Source: Herbidospora sakaeratensis (lineage in GTDB: Bacteria > Actinomycetota > Actinomycetes > Streptosporangiales > Streptosporangiaceae). Taken from it: DNA of 64,000 nt. The position numbers and the translations under genes were made by a program. Of this stretch, positions 42,133-51,253 are shown in pieces (position 1 is the stretch's first letter; each line of letters opens with the position of its first letter). Location: assembly GCF_001570525.1 (NCBI RefSeq), contig NZ_BBXC01000023.1, positions 85,494-149,493 of the forward strand, given 5' to 3'. The notes beneath the pieces were generated by a model. The model saw nothing but the letters and a program-made list of their open reading frames with translations. It was not told where the DNA came from and did not search any database.

Positions 42133-43273
42133 ACCCGTCGGCCGACGCGCCCGCCTGGAGGGTGCCGCCGACCAGCATGATCCGCTCCCGCAGGCCCGCC
42201 AGCCCGTAGCCCGACTCGCCGAAGACCCCACCGCGCGGCGGCCCGGCGGCGTTGTGGATGACGATGACGAGCTGGTCGCCGGAGACGCGCCCGGTCACGG
42301 TGACCGCGGCCCCGGGCGCGTGCTTGCGGGCGTTGTTCAGCCCTTCCTGGACGACCCGGTAGGCGGCGTGCTCGACGCTGCGCGACAGGCCGGTCCCGTC
42401 GACGGCGAAGTCGAGGTCGACCCGCTGCCCGGTCGTGTTGCTGTCGGCCACCAGGCGCGGGATCGCGTCGATGCCCTGGGCCGATTCGGGCAGGTCCCCC
42501 GCCCGCAACACGGTGAGCAGCTCGCGGAGTTCCGTGAGGGCGCGTACACCCTGGTCTTCGATGTCCCGGGCCAGGGCGGGGTCGTCCTCCTGGTCGGTGT
42601 CCTCCTGGATCATCCCGGCCTTGAGCACCATCACGGTCACGGCGTGCGTCACGGTGTCGTGCAATTCGGCCGCGATCCGCCTGCGCTCGCGCGCGGCGGC
42701 GTTCTCCTCCCTGATGTGGACGTCGTCCGTCAGCTTCTGGATCATGTCGCGGTAGCCGCGCACCCAGGTGCCGACGACGGCGGCCACGTACACGGTCGTG
42801 ATCGCCCGCACCACGTCGATGCCGATGTTGGTGCTCATGTTGGGCTGGTAGTGGTAGCCGACCGCGAACCCGACGGTCAGCACGGCCGCCACGGCCTGCC
42901 ACCACCGCACGGTCCGGTGCGCCGTCATCGAGTAGGCGGCGATCGACACCGCGATCGACTGCCCGGTGAACAGGTAGCACACCAGCGAGAACACCAGCGA
43001 GGGCCCAGCCCACCGGCGCCGGACCAGCATGGTCAGCGCCGCGACGATCCCGCTCGCGGTGGCCACCCAGACCGGCACCACGATCGAGGAGTCGTTGCGC
43101 TCGACCAGCGCCGGCGGGAGGGTGTAGACGAGCAGCGTGACGACGAGGAGGAGGTCGACGATCCTGGCCCGCCGTTCGGGGTCGAGGGATTCCCAGCGCT
43201 CCCGCCACCGGTCGATCGTCTCCCGCATCCCGCCAATGTCGGCTCCGCGCGGGCCCCGCGGGCCCTCTGACAC
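42080..43273 (-). CDS. Orphan sensor histidine kinase (HisKA_3 type)
   Basis: A 397-residue NarL/DesK-type kinase. About five hydrophobic segments lie between 38 and 172, followed by the dimerisation/phosphoacceptor helix RERRRIAAELHDTVTHAV (phospho-His205) and a HATPase_c domain (HAAYRVVQEGLNNARKHA N-box; ESGYGLAGLRERI G-box). The stimulus is unknown. A partner response regulator is normally the next gene, but none is present on either side here, so the kinase is orphaned or its partner is elsewhere. An ATG at 43228 is an alternative start. Its 3' end overlaps the XRE gene by 53 bases. Confidence 0.9.
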   Translation of the reverse strand: MSEGPRGPRGADIGGMRETIDRWRERWESLDPERRARIVDLLLVVTLLVYTLPPALVERNDSSIVVPVWVATASGIVAALTMLVRRRWAGPSLVFSLVCYLFTGQSIAVSIAAYSMTAHRTVRWWQAVAAVLTVGFAVGYHYQPNMSTNIGIDVVRAITTVYVAAVVGTWVRGYRDMIQKLTDDVHIREENAAARERRRIAAELHDTVTHAVTVMVLKAGMIQEDTDQEDDPALARDIEDQGVRALTELRELLTVLRAGDLPESAQGIDAIPRLVADSNTTGQRVDLDFAVDGTGLSRSVEHAAYRVVQEGLNNARKHAPGAAVTVTGRVSGDQLVIVIHNAAGPPRGGVFGESGYGLAGLRERIMLVGGTLQAGASADGFTLTARIPVGRAAPEPS

Positions 43274-43341
43274 GCGGACTTTCCCGATCTTGTACGAACA
43301 CGCGTTTCCGCTCCACCGCCGCTTCGGGGCAGGATAGAGCG

Positions 43342-45831
43342 GTGAGCCTGATCGAGCGCCTGCCGCAGACCCCCGACCCGGATTCCCTCTTCGAGGCGTT
43401 CGCCGCCTGGAACGCGGAGCGTGGGCTGACGCTCTATCCGGCGCAGGAGGAGGCGCTGATGGAGGTGGTGACGGGCAGCAACCTGATCCTGTCGACCCCC
43501 ACCGGCTCGGGCAAGTCCCTCGTCGCGGCCGGCGCCCACTTCGCCGCGCTCGCGGGCGACCAGGTCTCGTTCTACACCGCGCCGATCAAGGCGCTGGTCT
43601 CGGAGAAGTTCTTCGACCTGTGCGCGATCTTCGGCACCGAGAACGTCGGCATGATGACCGGCGACGCCTCGGTCAACGCCGACGCCCCGATCATCTGCTG
43701 CACCGCCGAGATCCTCGCCCAGGTCGCGCTGGCCGAGGGCCGCCAGGCCGACGTCGGCATGGTGATCATGGACGAGTTCCACTTCTACGCCGAACCCGAC
43801 CGGGGCTGGGCCTGGCAGGTCCCGCTGCTGGAGCTGCCGCAGGCCCAGTTCGTCTTGATGTCGGCGACCCTGGGCGACGTCACCCGCTTCGAGAAGGACC
43901 TCACGCGGCGCACCGGCCGTCCGACGGCCGTGGTCAAGCACTCCGAGCGCCCGGTGCCGCTGGTCTACTCGTACCGGATGACCCCGCTCCACGAGACGCT
44001 GGAGGAGTTCCTGTCGACCGGGCAGGCCCCCGTCTACGTCGTCCACTTCACCCAGGCCGCCGCGATGGAGCGCGCGCAGGCGCTGATGAGCATCAACATG
44101 TGCAGCAAGGCCGAGAAGGAGGCCATCGCGGCCCTGATCGGCAACTTCCGCTTCACCACCAAGTTCGGCCGCGCCCTCTCCCGGCTGGTGCGCCACGGCA
44201 TCGGCGTCCACCACGCGGGCATGCTGCCCAAATACCGCCGGCTCGTCGAGAAGCTCGCCCAGGCCGGCCTCCTGAAGGTCATCTGCGGCACCGACACCCT
44301 CGGCGTGGGCGTCAACGTCCCGATCCGCACGGTCCTGTTCACCGCCCTCACCAAGTACGACGGCAACCGCGTGCGCCGCCTGCGCGCCCGCGAGTTCCAC
44401 CAGATCGCCGGCCGCGCCGGCCGGGCCGGCTTCGACACCATCGGCTACGTCTCCTGCCAGGCCCCCGACCACGTGATCGAGAACGAACGCGCCCTGGCCA
44501 AGATCGGCGACGACCCCAAGCGCAGAAGGGGCTACGCCCGCAAGAAGCCGCCGGAGGGTTTCGTCAACTGGAACGAGGAGACCTTCGAGAAGCTCCAGAC
44601 GGCCGAGCCCGAGCCGCTGACCAGCCGGTTCAAGGTCTCCAACGCGATGCTGCTGGCGGTCATCAACCGCCCCGGCAACTGCTTCCAGGCGATGAAGAGC
44701 CTGCTGACCGACAACCACGAGGAGCGCAAGAACCAGCGCCGCCACATCAGCCACGCCATCGCGATCTACCGCTCGCTGCTGGCCGGCGGCATCGTCGAGA
44801 CCCTGAAGGAGCCCGACGACCAGGGCCGCTACGCCCGCCTGACGGTCGACCTCCAGCAGGACTTCGCCCTCAACCAGGCCCTGTCGACCTTCGCCCTGGC
44901 CACCTTCGAGCTGCTGGCCCCCGACAGCCCCACCTACGCCCTCGACGTGGTCAGCGTCGTCGAGTCGACCCTCGACGACCCCCGCCAGATCCTGCACGCC
45001 CAGCTCAACAAGGCCCGCGGCGAGGCGGTCGCCCAGATGAAGGCCGACGGCATCGAATACGAGGAGCGCATGGAGCTCCTCCAGGAGGTCACCTACCCGA
45101 TGCCGCTGGAGGCGCTGCTCTTCGGCGCCTACGAGACCTACCGCCAGGGCCACCCCTGGGTCGGCGACCACACGGTCAGCCCGAAGGCCATCATCCGCGA
45201 CATGTACGAACGCGCGATGACCTTCACCGACTACATCCAGTTCTACGAACTGGCCAGGTCGGAGGGCACCGTCCTGCGCTACCTGGCCGACGCCTACCGC
45301 GCCCTGTCGCGCACCGTGCCCGAACACATGAAGACCGACGACCTGATCGACCTGATCGAGTGGCTCGGCGAACTGATCCGCCAGGTCGACTCCAGCCTGA
45401 TCGACGAGTGGGAGAAGCTCGCCAACCCGTCGGAGGCCCTGGAACACCGCGACGAACTCGAGTCGAAGCTGCGCCCGGTCACCGCGAACACCCGCGCGTT
45501 CCGCGTCCTGGTGCGCAACGCGATGTTCCGCATGGTCGAACTGGCCGCCCTCGACCAGCAGGAGGAGCTGGAGGAGATGTACCCCGACGTCGACTGGGCG
45601 GCCGGGCTCGACGCCTACTACGACGAGCACGACACGATCGGCACCGGGCCCTCCGCGCGCGGGCCGGCGTTCCTGCGGATCGAGGAGGAGGCGGGGGTCT
45701 GGCGGGTGCGCCAGGTCATCGAAGACCCGGCGGGCGACGGCGACTGGGGGGTGTCGGCCGACGTCGACCTGGCGGCGTCCGACGAGGAGGGGTACGCGGT
45801 GCTCCACGTGGTGGGCATCAACCGCCTCTAA
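43342..45831 (+). CDS. DEAD/DEAH-box (Ski2-like) helicase with DUF3516
   Basis: An 829-residue superfamily 2 helicase. Walker A TPTGSGKS at 52-59, motif Ib region FYTAPIKALVSEKF, DEFH at 144-147, SATLGD, then the second RecA domain with GIGVHHAGMLPKYRR, CGTDTLGVGVNVP and the arginine-finger motif HQIAGRAGRAGFD. The rest (about 430-829) is the actinobacterial DUF3516 region, including RKKPPEGFVNWNEETF. Family members are thought to unwind RNA or DNA in an ATP-dependent way; the precise role is not established. It starts with GTG 68 bases from the divergent kinase. Confidence 0.92.
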   Translation: MSLIERLPQTPDPDSLFEAFAAWNAERGLTLYPAQEEALMEVVTGSNLILSTPTGSGKSLVAAGAHFAALAGDQVSFYTAPIKALVSEKFFDLCAIFGTENVGMMTGDASVNADAPIICCTAEILAQVALAEGRQADVGMVIMDEFHFYAEPDRGWAWQVPLLELPQAQFVLMSATLGDVTRFEKDLTRRTGRPTAVVKHSERPVPLVYSYRMTPLHETLEEFLSTGQAPVYVVHFTQAAAMERAQALMSINMCSKAEKEAIAALIGNFRFTTKFGRALSRLVRHGIGVHHAGMLPKYRRLVEKLAQAGLLKVICGTDTLGVGVNVPIRTVLFTALTKYDGNRVRRLRAREFHQIAGRAGRAGFDTIGYVSCQAPDHVIENERALAKIGDDPKRRRGYARKKPPEGFVNWNEETFEKLQTAEPEPLTSRFKVSNAMLLAVINRPGNCFQAMKSLLTDNHEERKNQRRHISHAIAIYRSLLAGGIVETLKEPDDQGRYARLTVDLQQDFALNQALSTFALATFELLAPDSPTYALDVVSVVESTLDDPRQILHAQLNKARGEAVAQMKADGIEYEERMELLQEVTYPMPLEALLFGAYETYRQGHPWVGDHTVSPKAIIRDMYERAMTFTDYIQFYELARSEGTVLRYLADAYRALSRTVPEHMKTDDLIDLIEWLGELIRQVDSSLIDEWEKLANPSEALEHRDELESKLRPVTANTRAFRVLVRNAMFRMVELAALDQQEELEEMYPDVDWAAGLDAYYDEHDTIGTGPSARGPAFLRIEEEAGVWRVRQVIEDPAGDGDWGVSADVDLAASDEEGYAVLHVVGINRL

Positions 45832-45880
45832 CCACCGACAAGTTTGCTCGCGGCTGCGTTCACACACTTCACCGCCCGCG

Positions 45881-45902
45881 TCGACTGACCATGGTCAGTC
45901 GA
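45881..45902. promoter_or_regulatory. 22-base perfect palindrome upstream of the NACHT gene
   Basis: TCGACTGACCA and its exact reverse complement abut at 45891/45892, ending 24 bases before the NACHT start and 49 bases after the helicase stop. With no T run behind it, a protein-binding site is more likely than a terminator, though a 9-base stem with a CATG loop could also form in RNA. Confidence 0.65.
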
Positions 45903-45926
45903 TGCGGCAGAAGGTAAGAATGGGCC

Positions 45927-48035
45927 ATGCGCCGTACCCGCGTCGCGCTTTCCGTCCTCTTCATCGCGCTGCTCGGAGTCGCGACGAATGTGGCGACCGG
46001 AGTTCTGCCGGCGTCCTGGAAGCACCATCTCTGGGTGGCGTGGCCCCTCATGCTGGTGCTGGTCATCGCCACGGTGACCGTCGAAGTGGTCGTCCGGAAG
46101 GACGACGAACCGACCGACTTACCATCCACCCAGGCCAGGGAGGAACTCATCCGCCGCGTCCGGCGATACTGGGTGACCGGTGTGCTGGAGCAGTCGTTGT
46201 ACAACGAGGCCCGGATTCAGCTTGACCTGGTAGTCAGCGAGGCGAACGACCATCCATGGGACATCGCCGTCACCTGGACGAACGGCATGAGAGAGCCGCT
46301 TCCTCCTGGCATGCAGATGGCGGAAGCGTTCACGTTGATGGACCATCGGCTCGTCATCTTGGGTGCGCCCGGAGCAGGAAAGACCACGATGCTGCTGGAG
46401 CTCGCCAAGAGTCTTCTTCTGGCAGCCGAGAATGAGAGCAGGCCGGTTCCGGTCGTCCTCCCACTGGCTTCATGGGCGCGGCAGCGTAAGACGATCGCCG
46501 AATGGATCGTCGACGAGCTCGTCGAAAGCTACGGAATGCCTCGGCGACTTTCCAGCGCATGGCTGCGAAACCACCATATCCTCACCCTCTTCGACGGCCT
46601 CGACGAAGTGGCGGCGGAGTACCGCTCCGCGTGTGTCTCGGAATTGAACAAATATCTTCAGGCCAACCCCACCAGTAGCGCCATCTGCTGCCGCGAAGCG
46701 GAATACATGCTACTCAAAGAGCAGGTGAGGCTACATGGAATCGTAACGATTCAGCCGATGAGAGCAGAACAGACCAGGCGTTTTCTCGACGAGGCAGGAC
46801 CTGGGTTACATGGATTGAGAGTTGCCCTGGTCGCAGACCCCGAGCTTTGGCAACTGGCCTCCTCACCACTTCTGCTGAGCATCATGGCGCTTGCCTATCG
46901 AGACGGCCCCGAAGCCCCGGTGGAGGCACGGCAGGCCGGCCCGCGTCACCGTCTTTACGCGCAATACTTGAGAACGATGCTGCGATGGAGAAAGAATCAT
47001 CGCTATCCTCCGGAGATTTCGAGCCGATACCTCCACGTGCTCGCGGACCGACTCCACCTGGAGCGACAGACCGTTTTCACGCTTGATCTACTGGGTCCCA
47101 GCTGGCTCCCGGAAGGCCGCCTGATAAGAATCTCCGACTATGCCAAACCGTTCGCGGTGGCACTGTCATGCGGGCTCATGTTCGTCGTCTCATGGCCGTT
47201 GACAGGTGCATCGACGGCCGCAGCCGCAGCCGTCGTCTTAGGGATCAGCTTGATCACCCAGCTGGCCAGTCATGATCACAGCGATACGACGCAGATCACC
47301 TGGAGGAGCCGACAGGACACCCGGGAATTCAAAAGCGTCGGGCCACCGAGAGAGCAGTCGCTGAAGGGCGACGCCACGTCGTATCCGATCATCAAATCTC
47401 TGGTCCTAGCACCCAGGGGCTTCATGGCGCATGGCCTCGGAGACAAACTCGCCGGATCGGCGCTGGCACTTGTCGTCGGCGCCGCTCTCAGCTTTCAGGA
47501 ATTCACCATCGCGGGTCCCGTCTACTCGATCACCCTGCTGATCTCATATCTTCTGGTGTCAGGGTTGATAGATGGATTCATCGAGGAGCTGGCGTCGTCA
47601 GGCCGCACCATCATGCGGAGTCGCGAAGTGCCGAGTCCCGCCTTACGCCCGCGGGTCTACCTCGCCATACGCGTCGGCTTCGTCTGGAGCGTAATCATCG
47701 GCCTTTTGGTCGCCTTCGTCACGCGCCTCGCCCCGTCAGCCGTGCTTCCTCCTCACGACTACGCCCTTCTCATCGGCTTCGCATCATTCGTCCTGACGTT
47801 CGCCTCAATAGCGGGCGAACCACTTCTCGAGCAGGTCATGATCCGACAGGAGCTGGCCCGCTTTACTCTCTTCCCTCGGCCCTGCCTACCATTTTTCGAC
47901 TTCATGGCAGAGTGTCTAATACTCCGGAAAGTGGGGAACGGCTACATATTCGTCCATCGCGAGCTCCTCGACTTCCTGGCAGACCCCACCACCGGGTCGG
48001 AGCTGCAACTTGGTCCAGCGGGCTCTCATCTATGA
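45927..48035 (+). CDS. Membrane-anchored NACHT-family NTPase
   Basis: A 702-residue STAND NTPase. Two N-terminal hydrophobic segments (about 5-27 and 36-56), then a NACHT domain with Walker A GAPGAGKT (146-153) and Walker B LFDGLDE (221-227, with the NACHT-type small residue plus acidic pair), followed by a helical arm. The second half holds about six further membrane segments (for example FAVALSCGLMFVVSWPL, ALALVVGAALSF, SVIIGLLVAFVTRL) and no sensor repeats. Bacterial NACHT proteins include antiphage defence proteins; many actinomycete membrane forms are uncharacterised. Hand-counted lines are about 58-63% GC against about 70% next door, and codon use is less GC-biased, suggesting acquisition. 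Confidence 0.85.
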   Translation: MRRTRVALSVLFIALLGVATNVATGVLPASWKHHLWVAWPLMLVLVIATVTVEVVVRKDDEPTDLPSTQAREELIRRVRRYWVTGVLEQSLYNEARIQLDLVVSEANDHPWDIAVTWTNGMREPLPPGMQMAEAFTLMDHRLVILGAPGAGKTTMLLELAKSLLLAAENESRPVPVVLPLASWARQRKTIAEWIVDELVESYGMPRRLSSAWLRNHHILTLFDGLDEVAAEYRSACVSELNKYLQANPTSSAICCREAEYMLLKEQVRLHGIVTIQPMRAEQTRRFLDEAGPGLHGLRVALVADPELWQLASSPLLLSIMALAYRDGPEAPVEARQAGPRHRLYAQYLRTMLRWRKNHRYPPEISSRYLHVLADRLHLERQTVFTLDLLGPSWLPEGRLIRISDYAKPFAVALSCGLMFVVSWPLTGASTAAAAAVVLGISLITQLASHDHSDTTQITWRSRQDTREFKSVGPPREQSLKGDATSYPIIKSLVLAPRGFMAHGLGDKLAGSALALVVGAALSFQEFTIAGPVYSITLLISYLLVSGLIDGFIEELASSGRTIMRSREVPSPALRPRVYLAIRVGFVWSVIIGLLVAFVTRLAPSAVLPPHDYALLIGFASFVLTFASIAGEPLLEQVMIRQELARFTLFPRPCLPFFDFMAECLILRKVGNGYIFVHRELLDFLADPTTGSELQLGPAGSHL

Positions 48036-48071
48036 ACGACATCCGGTTCGGCGTAATCCAGGTCTCCGCCT

Positions 48072-49061
48072 CTAGAAACCGGCCTTGGCCAGGTCGACGA
48101 TCACCAGTTTCCCGTCCTGCTGGTAACTCAGCAGGCGGTCGTCGGAGGCGGGCACCGGGATCGCGATCCCGCCCGCCTGCACCCCCCGCGCCGGCAGCGG
48201 CTTGACGCCCAGGTCGGCCACCTGCCCCGACACCAGGTCGTAGAGCCCCGCCCAGATCTCCCCCGGCCCGGCCAGGGTGCTGGAGGTGACAAAGCGGTCG
48301 CGGGCGGGCCGCGACACCGGCGGGTCGGTCAGCTTGGTCGCGCGCAGCCCGGCGCCCGACCGCGCCGAGGCCAGCCGGTCGGCCGACACGCACAGGTTCA
48401 CCCCGCACGACGACCCGGGAAGGCTCTCCCGGCGCTCGCCGGTCTCGGCGTTGACGGCCGTGGTGAAGGCGCGGGCGGGCGAGCCCACCCACGGCCACCT
48501 CAGCACGTGCTGCCCCTGCGTGCCGGGCACCTCGGTAGGGCGGCCGCCCGCGTAGGGCACCCGCCACACGCCCCCGGCGTCGGTCGACCACACGACGCCC
48601 TGGGCGGTCAGTTCGAGGCCGGTGACCGTGCCGGTCAGCGCGAAGGCGGCGACGGCGACCGGGTCGCCGCCCGTGAGGGGCACCGTCCAGATCTCGCCGA
48701 CGCGGCCCGCGCCGTCGCGGCGGGCCGTCCACCAGGCGATGTGGCCCGACCCGGCGGCCACGTCCGAGGGGTGGACGACGGTCCGAGGGGGCACGGCGAG
48801 TTCGGCCAGCTCGGTGGTCTCCCCGTCACTCAGTTTGTACGACACCAGCGCCTCCGACCGCTCGAAGCCCTTGGCCGCGGTGGCGAGCACGGTGTCGTCG
48901 TCGAGGAACAGGCGCGGGGTGAGGGTGCGGCCGTCGGGCAGCACGGCCGGGACGACGTGGACGGCCCTCGGCCAGAGGTCCTGCACGAGCGGGGGGCGGT
49001 CGGCGAGGGCGGCGCCGTTCAGGGTGCCGGTGAGCGCGAGGGCGGCGAGCAGGACACGCAC
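48072..49061 (-). CDS. Secreted propeller-like protein (TolB-like), hypothetical
   Basis: A 329-residue exported protein with a short signal peptide (RVLLAALALTGTLNGAALA). The remainder has repeated strands in a propeller rhythm: RLFLDDDTVLATAAKG, SGHIAWWTARRDGAG, GEIWTVPLTGGDPVAVA, GVVWSTDAGGVWRVPYAGG and DDRLLSYQQDGKLVIVDLAK, reminiscent of TolB/WD40-like outer proteins. Two cysteines (SSCGVNLC) probably pair. The GTG at 49061 lies 2 bases after the stop of the upstream small secreted protein, so the pair is translationally coupled. Function unknown. Confidence 0.8.
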   Translation of the reverse strand: MRVLLAALALTGTLNGAALADRPPLVQDLWPRAVHVVPAVLPDGRTLTPRLFLDDDTVLATAAKGFERSEALVSYKLSDGETTELAELAVPPRTVVHPSDVAAGSGHIAWWTARRDGAGRVGEIWTVPLTGGDPVAVAAFALTGTVTGLELTAQGVVWSTDAGGVWRVPYAGGRPTEVPGTQGQHVLRWPWVGSPARAFTTAVNAETGERRESLPGSSCGVNLCVSADRLASARSGAGLRATKLTDPPVSRPARDRFVTSSTLAGPGEIWAGLYDLVSGQVADLGVKPLPARGVQAGGIAIPVPASDDRLLSYQQDGKLVIVDLAKAGF

Positions 49062-49063
49062 GG

Positions 49064-49396
49064 TCAGCCCCCCACCGGGCCGCAGTCGGACACGAACGAG
49101 CCCAGCAGGCGGCAGGTCTGGAGGGTGACGTCGGGGGCGTTCAGGTAGTGCCTGACGACGGTCCCGGCGCCGCCGGTGTTCTCGTCGTACCCCTGGCCGA
49201 CGCCGCCGACCCCGACGTAGGTGCGGACCGCCTGGCCGTCGGCCTCGGTGTCCCACACGTCGAGCACGCCCCGCTCATGGGTCGCCCGGCCGCCGCCCGG
49301 GGTCAGGGTGGTCACCGGGCCGCCCGCCGCCGCGCTCGCGGGCGCGGCCAGCAGGGCCGCCGTGGCGAGGGCGGCGACAGCCGATCTGCGACGCAT
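49064..49396 (-). CDS. Small secreted protein, hypothetical
   Basis: A 110-residue protein with a clear signal peptide (MRRRSAVAALATAALLAAPA, cleavage near ASA-AAG). The mature part is Gly-rich (YVGVGGVGQGYDENTGGAG) and ends with a Cys pair, LQTCRLLGSFVSDCGPVGG. It is coupled to the propeller-like protein, whose start is 2 bases after this stop, so the two probably act together outside the cell. An ATG at 49414 would add six residues and is disfavoured because the signal peptide begins at 49396. No family is recognised. Confidence 0.78.
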   Translation of the reverse strand: MRRRSAVAALATAALLAAPASAAAGGPVTTLTPGGGRATHERGVLDVWDTEADGQAVRTYVGVGGVGQGYDENTGGAGTVVRHYLNAPDVTLQTCRLLGSFVSDCGPVGG

Positions 49397-49432
49397 GCAA
49401 GCACGATAAGTCACGAATCCATAAAGTGACCA

Positions 49433-50545
49433 TCAACCGCCGGAAAGCGCGTCTTCGACCTCGGGCACGGCGTAGTCGTCGGGGTCGTCGAGCCAGCCGT
49501 GCGGCAGCGCCACCTTCTGCCGTTCGCCGCTCTTGCCGCGCGGGCCGTCGGCGGCCTCGCCGGGCCACGGCTGGTCGGGGTCGAGGCCCGACAGCCGTTC
49601 GCGCAGCTCGTCGATCGAGGCGGCCTGGGCGGTCAGCCGCCGGGTCTCCGCGCCGACCGGGAACGCCTTCAGATACCACCCGACGTGCTTGCGGAAGTCG
49701 GAGACGCCGTGCTTCTCGTCGCCCATCACCTCGACCAGGAGCTCGGCGTGGCGCAGCAACATGGTGACCACCTCGCCGAGGCGCGGCTCGGCGCGCTCGG
49801 GCGAGCCGTTGAACGCGTTCTCCAGGTCGCGGAAGAGCCAGGGGCGGCCGAGGCAGCCGCGCCCGATCACCACGCCGTCGCAGCCGGTCTGGGCGACCAT
49901 GCGCAGGGCGTCGTCGGCGGTCCAGATGTCGCCGTTGCCGAGCACCGGCACGTGGCCGGGCACGGCGTCGCGCAGGCGGGCGACGGCGTCCCAGTCGGCG
50001 AAGCCGCCGTAGTGCTGGATGGCGGTGCGGGCGTGCAGGGCCACGGCCTGGACGCCCTCCTCGGCGGCGATCTGCCCGGCGTCGAGGTAGGTCAGGTGGT
50101 CGTCGTCGATGCCCTTGCGCATCTTCACGGTCACCGGCAGGGGGCCCGCGCCGGCCACCACCTCGCGGATGATCGCGCGCAGCAGCCGCCGCTTGTAGGG
50201 CACCGCCGCGCCGCCGCCCCGGCGGGTCACCTTGGGCACCGGGCAGCCGAAGTTGAGGTCGATGTGGTCGGCCAGGTCCTCGTCCACGATGATCTTGGCG
50301 GCGCGGCCCATGACCACCGGGTCGACGCCGTAGAGCTGGATGCTGCGCGGCGACTCGGTGGGACCGAAGCGGATCATCTCGTAGGTCAGCGGATTGCGTT
50401 CGACCAGCGCCCGCGAGGTGATCATCTCGCACACGAACAACCCGCCGCCCTGTTCGCGGCAGAGCGTGCGGTAGGCGCGGTTGGTGATGCCGGCCATCGG
50501 GGCGAGCACCACGGGGGGCCAGACGTCGAGCGACCCGATTTTCAT
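49433..50545 (-). CDS. dusB: tRNA-dihydrouridine synthase
   Basis: A 370-residue flavoenzyme that reduces uridine to dihydrouridine in the tRNA D-loop using NADPH. The signatures are VVLAPMAGITNRAYR, FVCEMITSRALVERN, IDLNFGCPVPKVTRRGGGAA (the catalytic Cys lies in the FGCP loop), VTVKMRKGID, VALHARTAIQHYGGFADWD, VLGNGDIWTADDA and VVIGRGCLGRPWLF. The FGCPVPKVT form fits the DusB-like actinobacterial group. The C-terminal extra domain is of normal length. The ATG at 50545 begins the barrel. It is divergent from an ACT-domain gene. Confidence 0.95.
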   Translation of the reverse strand: MKIGSLDVWPPVVLAPMAGITNRAYRTLCREQGGGLFVCEMITSRALVERNPLTYEMIRFGPTESPRSIQLYGVDPVVMGRAAKIIVDEDLADHIDLNFGCPVPKVTRRGGGAAVPYKRRLLRAIIREVVAGAGPLPVTVKMRKGIDDDHLTYLDAGQIAAEEGVQAVALHARTAIQHYGGFADWDAVARLRDAVPGHVPVLGNGDIWTADDALRMVAQTGCDGVVIGRGCLGRPWLFRDLENAFNGSPERAEPRLGEVVTMLLRHAELLVEVMGDEKHGVSDFRKHVGWYLKAFPVGAETRRLTAQAASIDELRERLSGLDPDQPWPGEAADGPRGKSGERQKVALPHGWLDDPDDYAVPEVEDALSGG

Positions 50546-50596
50546 CTGCTCATTGTCGTCCACGGCCGGGAGTGACCGGTGCACTAGCCTGGTCGC

Positions 50597-51253
50597 ATGC
50601 TGCTGCGGTTGCGGATCGCGCTGCCCGACCGTCCCGGCGCCCTGGGCGCCGTCACGCAGGCCCTCGGCGTCGCGGGGGCCGACATCATCCAGGTCGTCGT
50701 GCTCGACCGGGGCGACGAACGCGCGGTCGACGACTTCACCGTCTCGTGGCCCGACGCCGCGCCGCGCGAGCACCTGCTCCGGGCCCTCGACGAGCTCCCC
50801 GACATCAAGGTCGAGGGCGTGTGGGCGACCCGGGAGGCGCCCGGCACCTTCCCCGAGCTGGAGGTGCTCAAGTTCCTGACCACCGCCGGCGACCGGGCGC
50901 TGGCCACCCTGGTCGACGCGATGCCGGTGATCTTCAGCGCCGACTGGGCGGCCTGCGCGGCCGACGGCAGCCACGACGTGGTCTGCGCCAGCTGGCGGGC
51001 GCCCGAGTCGGTCAGGTTCCCCGAGCTCGTCCCGGCCCGGCCGGTGGCCGCGACGCTCGAGTCGGGCGTCCACGTCGTCAACGCGCCGCTGCCGCCGCTC
51101 GCGCTGACGCTGGTGCTGGCCCGGGTCGAGGGGCCCGCCTTCCACCGCATCGAGGTGTCCAGGCTGGCCCGGATCCTCGACATCTTCCTGCTGCTGCCGG
51201 CGATCGAGGCGGGCGCCGAACGCGCCTTCCGGTCGGCCTCTCAGCCCACGTGA
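50597..51253 (+). CDS. ACT-domain amino-acid-binding protein
   Basis: A 218-residue cytoplasmic protein. Residues 1-70 form an ACT domain (LLRLRIALPDRPGALGAVTQ, then AGADIIQVVVLDRGDERAVDDF), the beta-alpha-beta-beta-alpha-beta module that binds amino acids or other small effectors. The C-terminal half is of an actinobacterial type with no named function (FSADWAACAADG, LALTLVLARVEGPAFHRIEV). Proteins of this form are usually single genes and probably regulatory. Its stop overlaps the convergent epimerase-like gene by 13 bases. Confidence 0.85.
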   Translation: MLLRLRIALPDRPGALGAVTQALGVAGADIIQVVVLDRGDERAVDDFTVSWPDAAPREHLLRALDELPDIKVEGVWATREAPGTFPELEVLKFLTTAGDRALATLVDAMPVIFSADWAACAADGSHDVVCASWRAPESVRFPELVPARPVAATLESGVHVVNAPLPPLALTLVLARVEGPAFHRIEVSRLARILDIFLLLPAIEAGAERAFRSASQPT

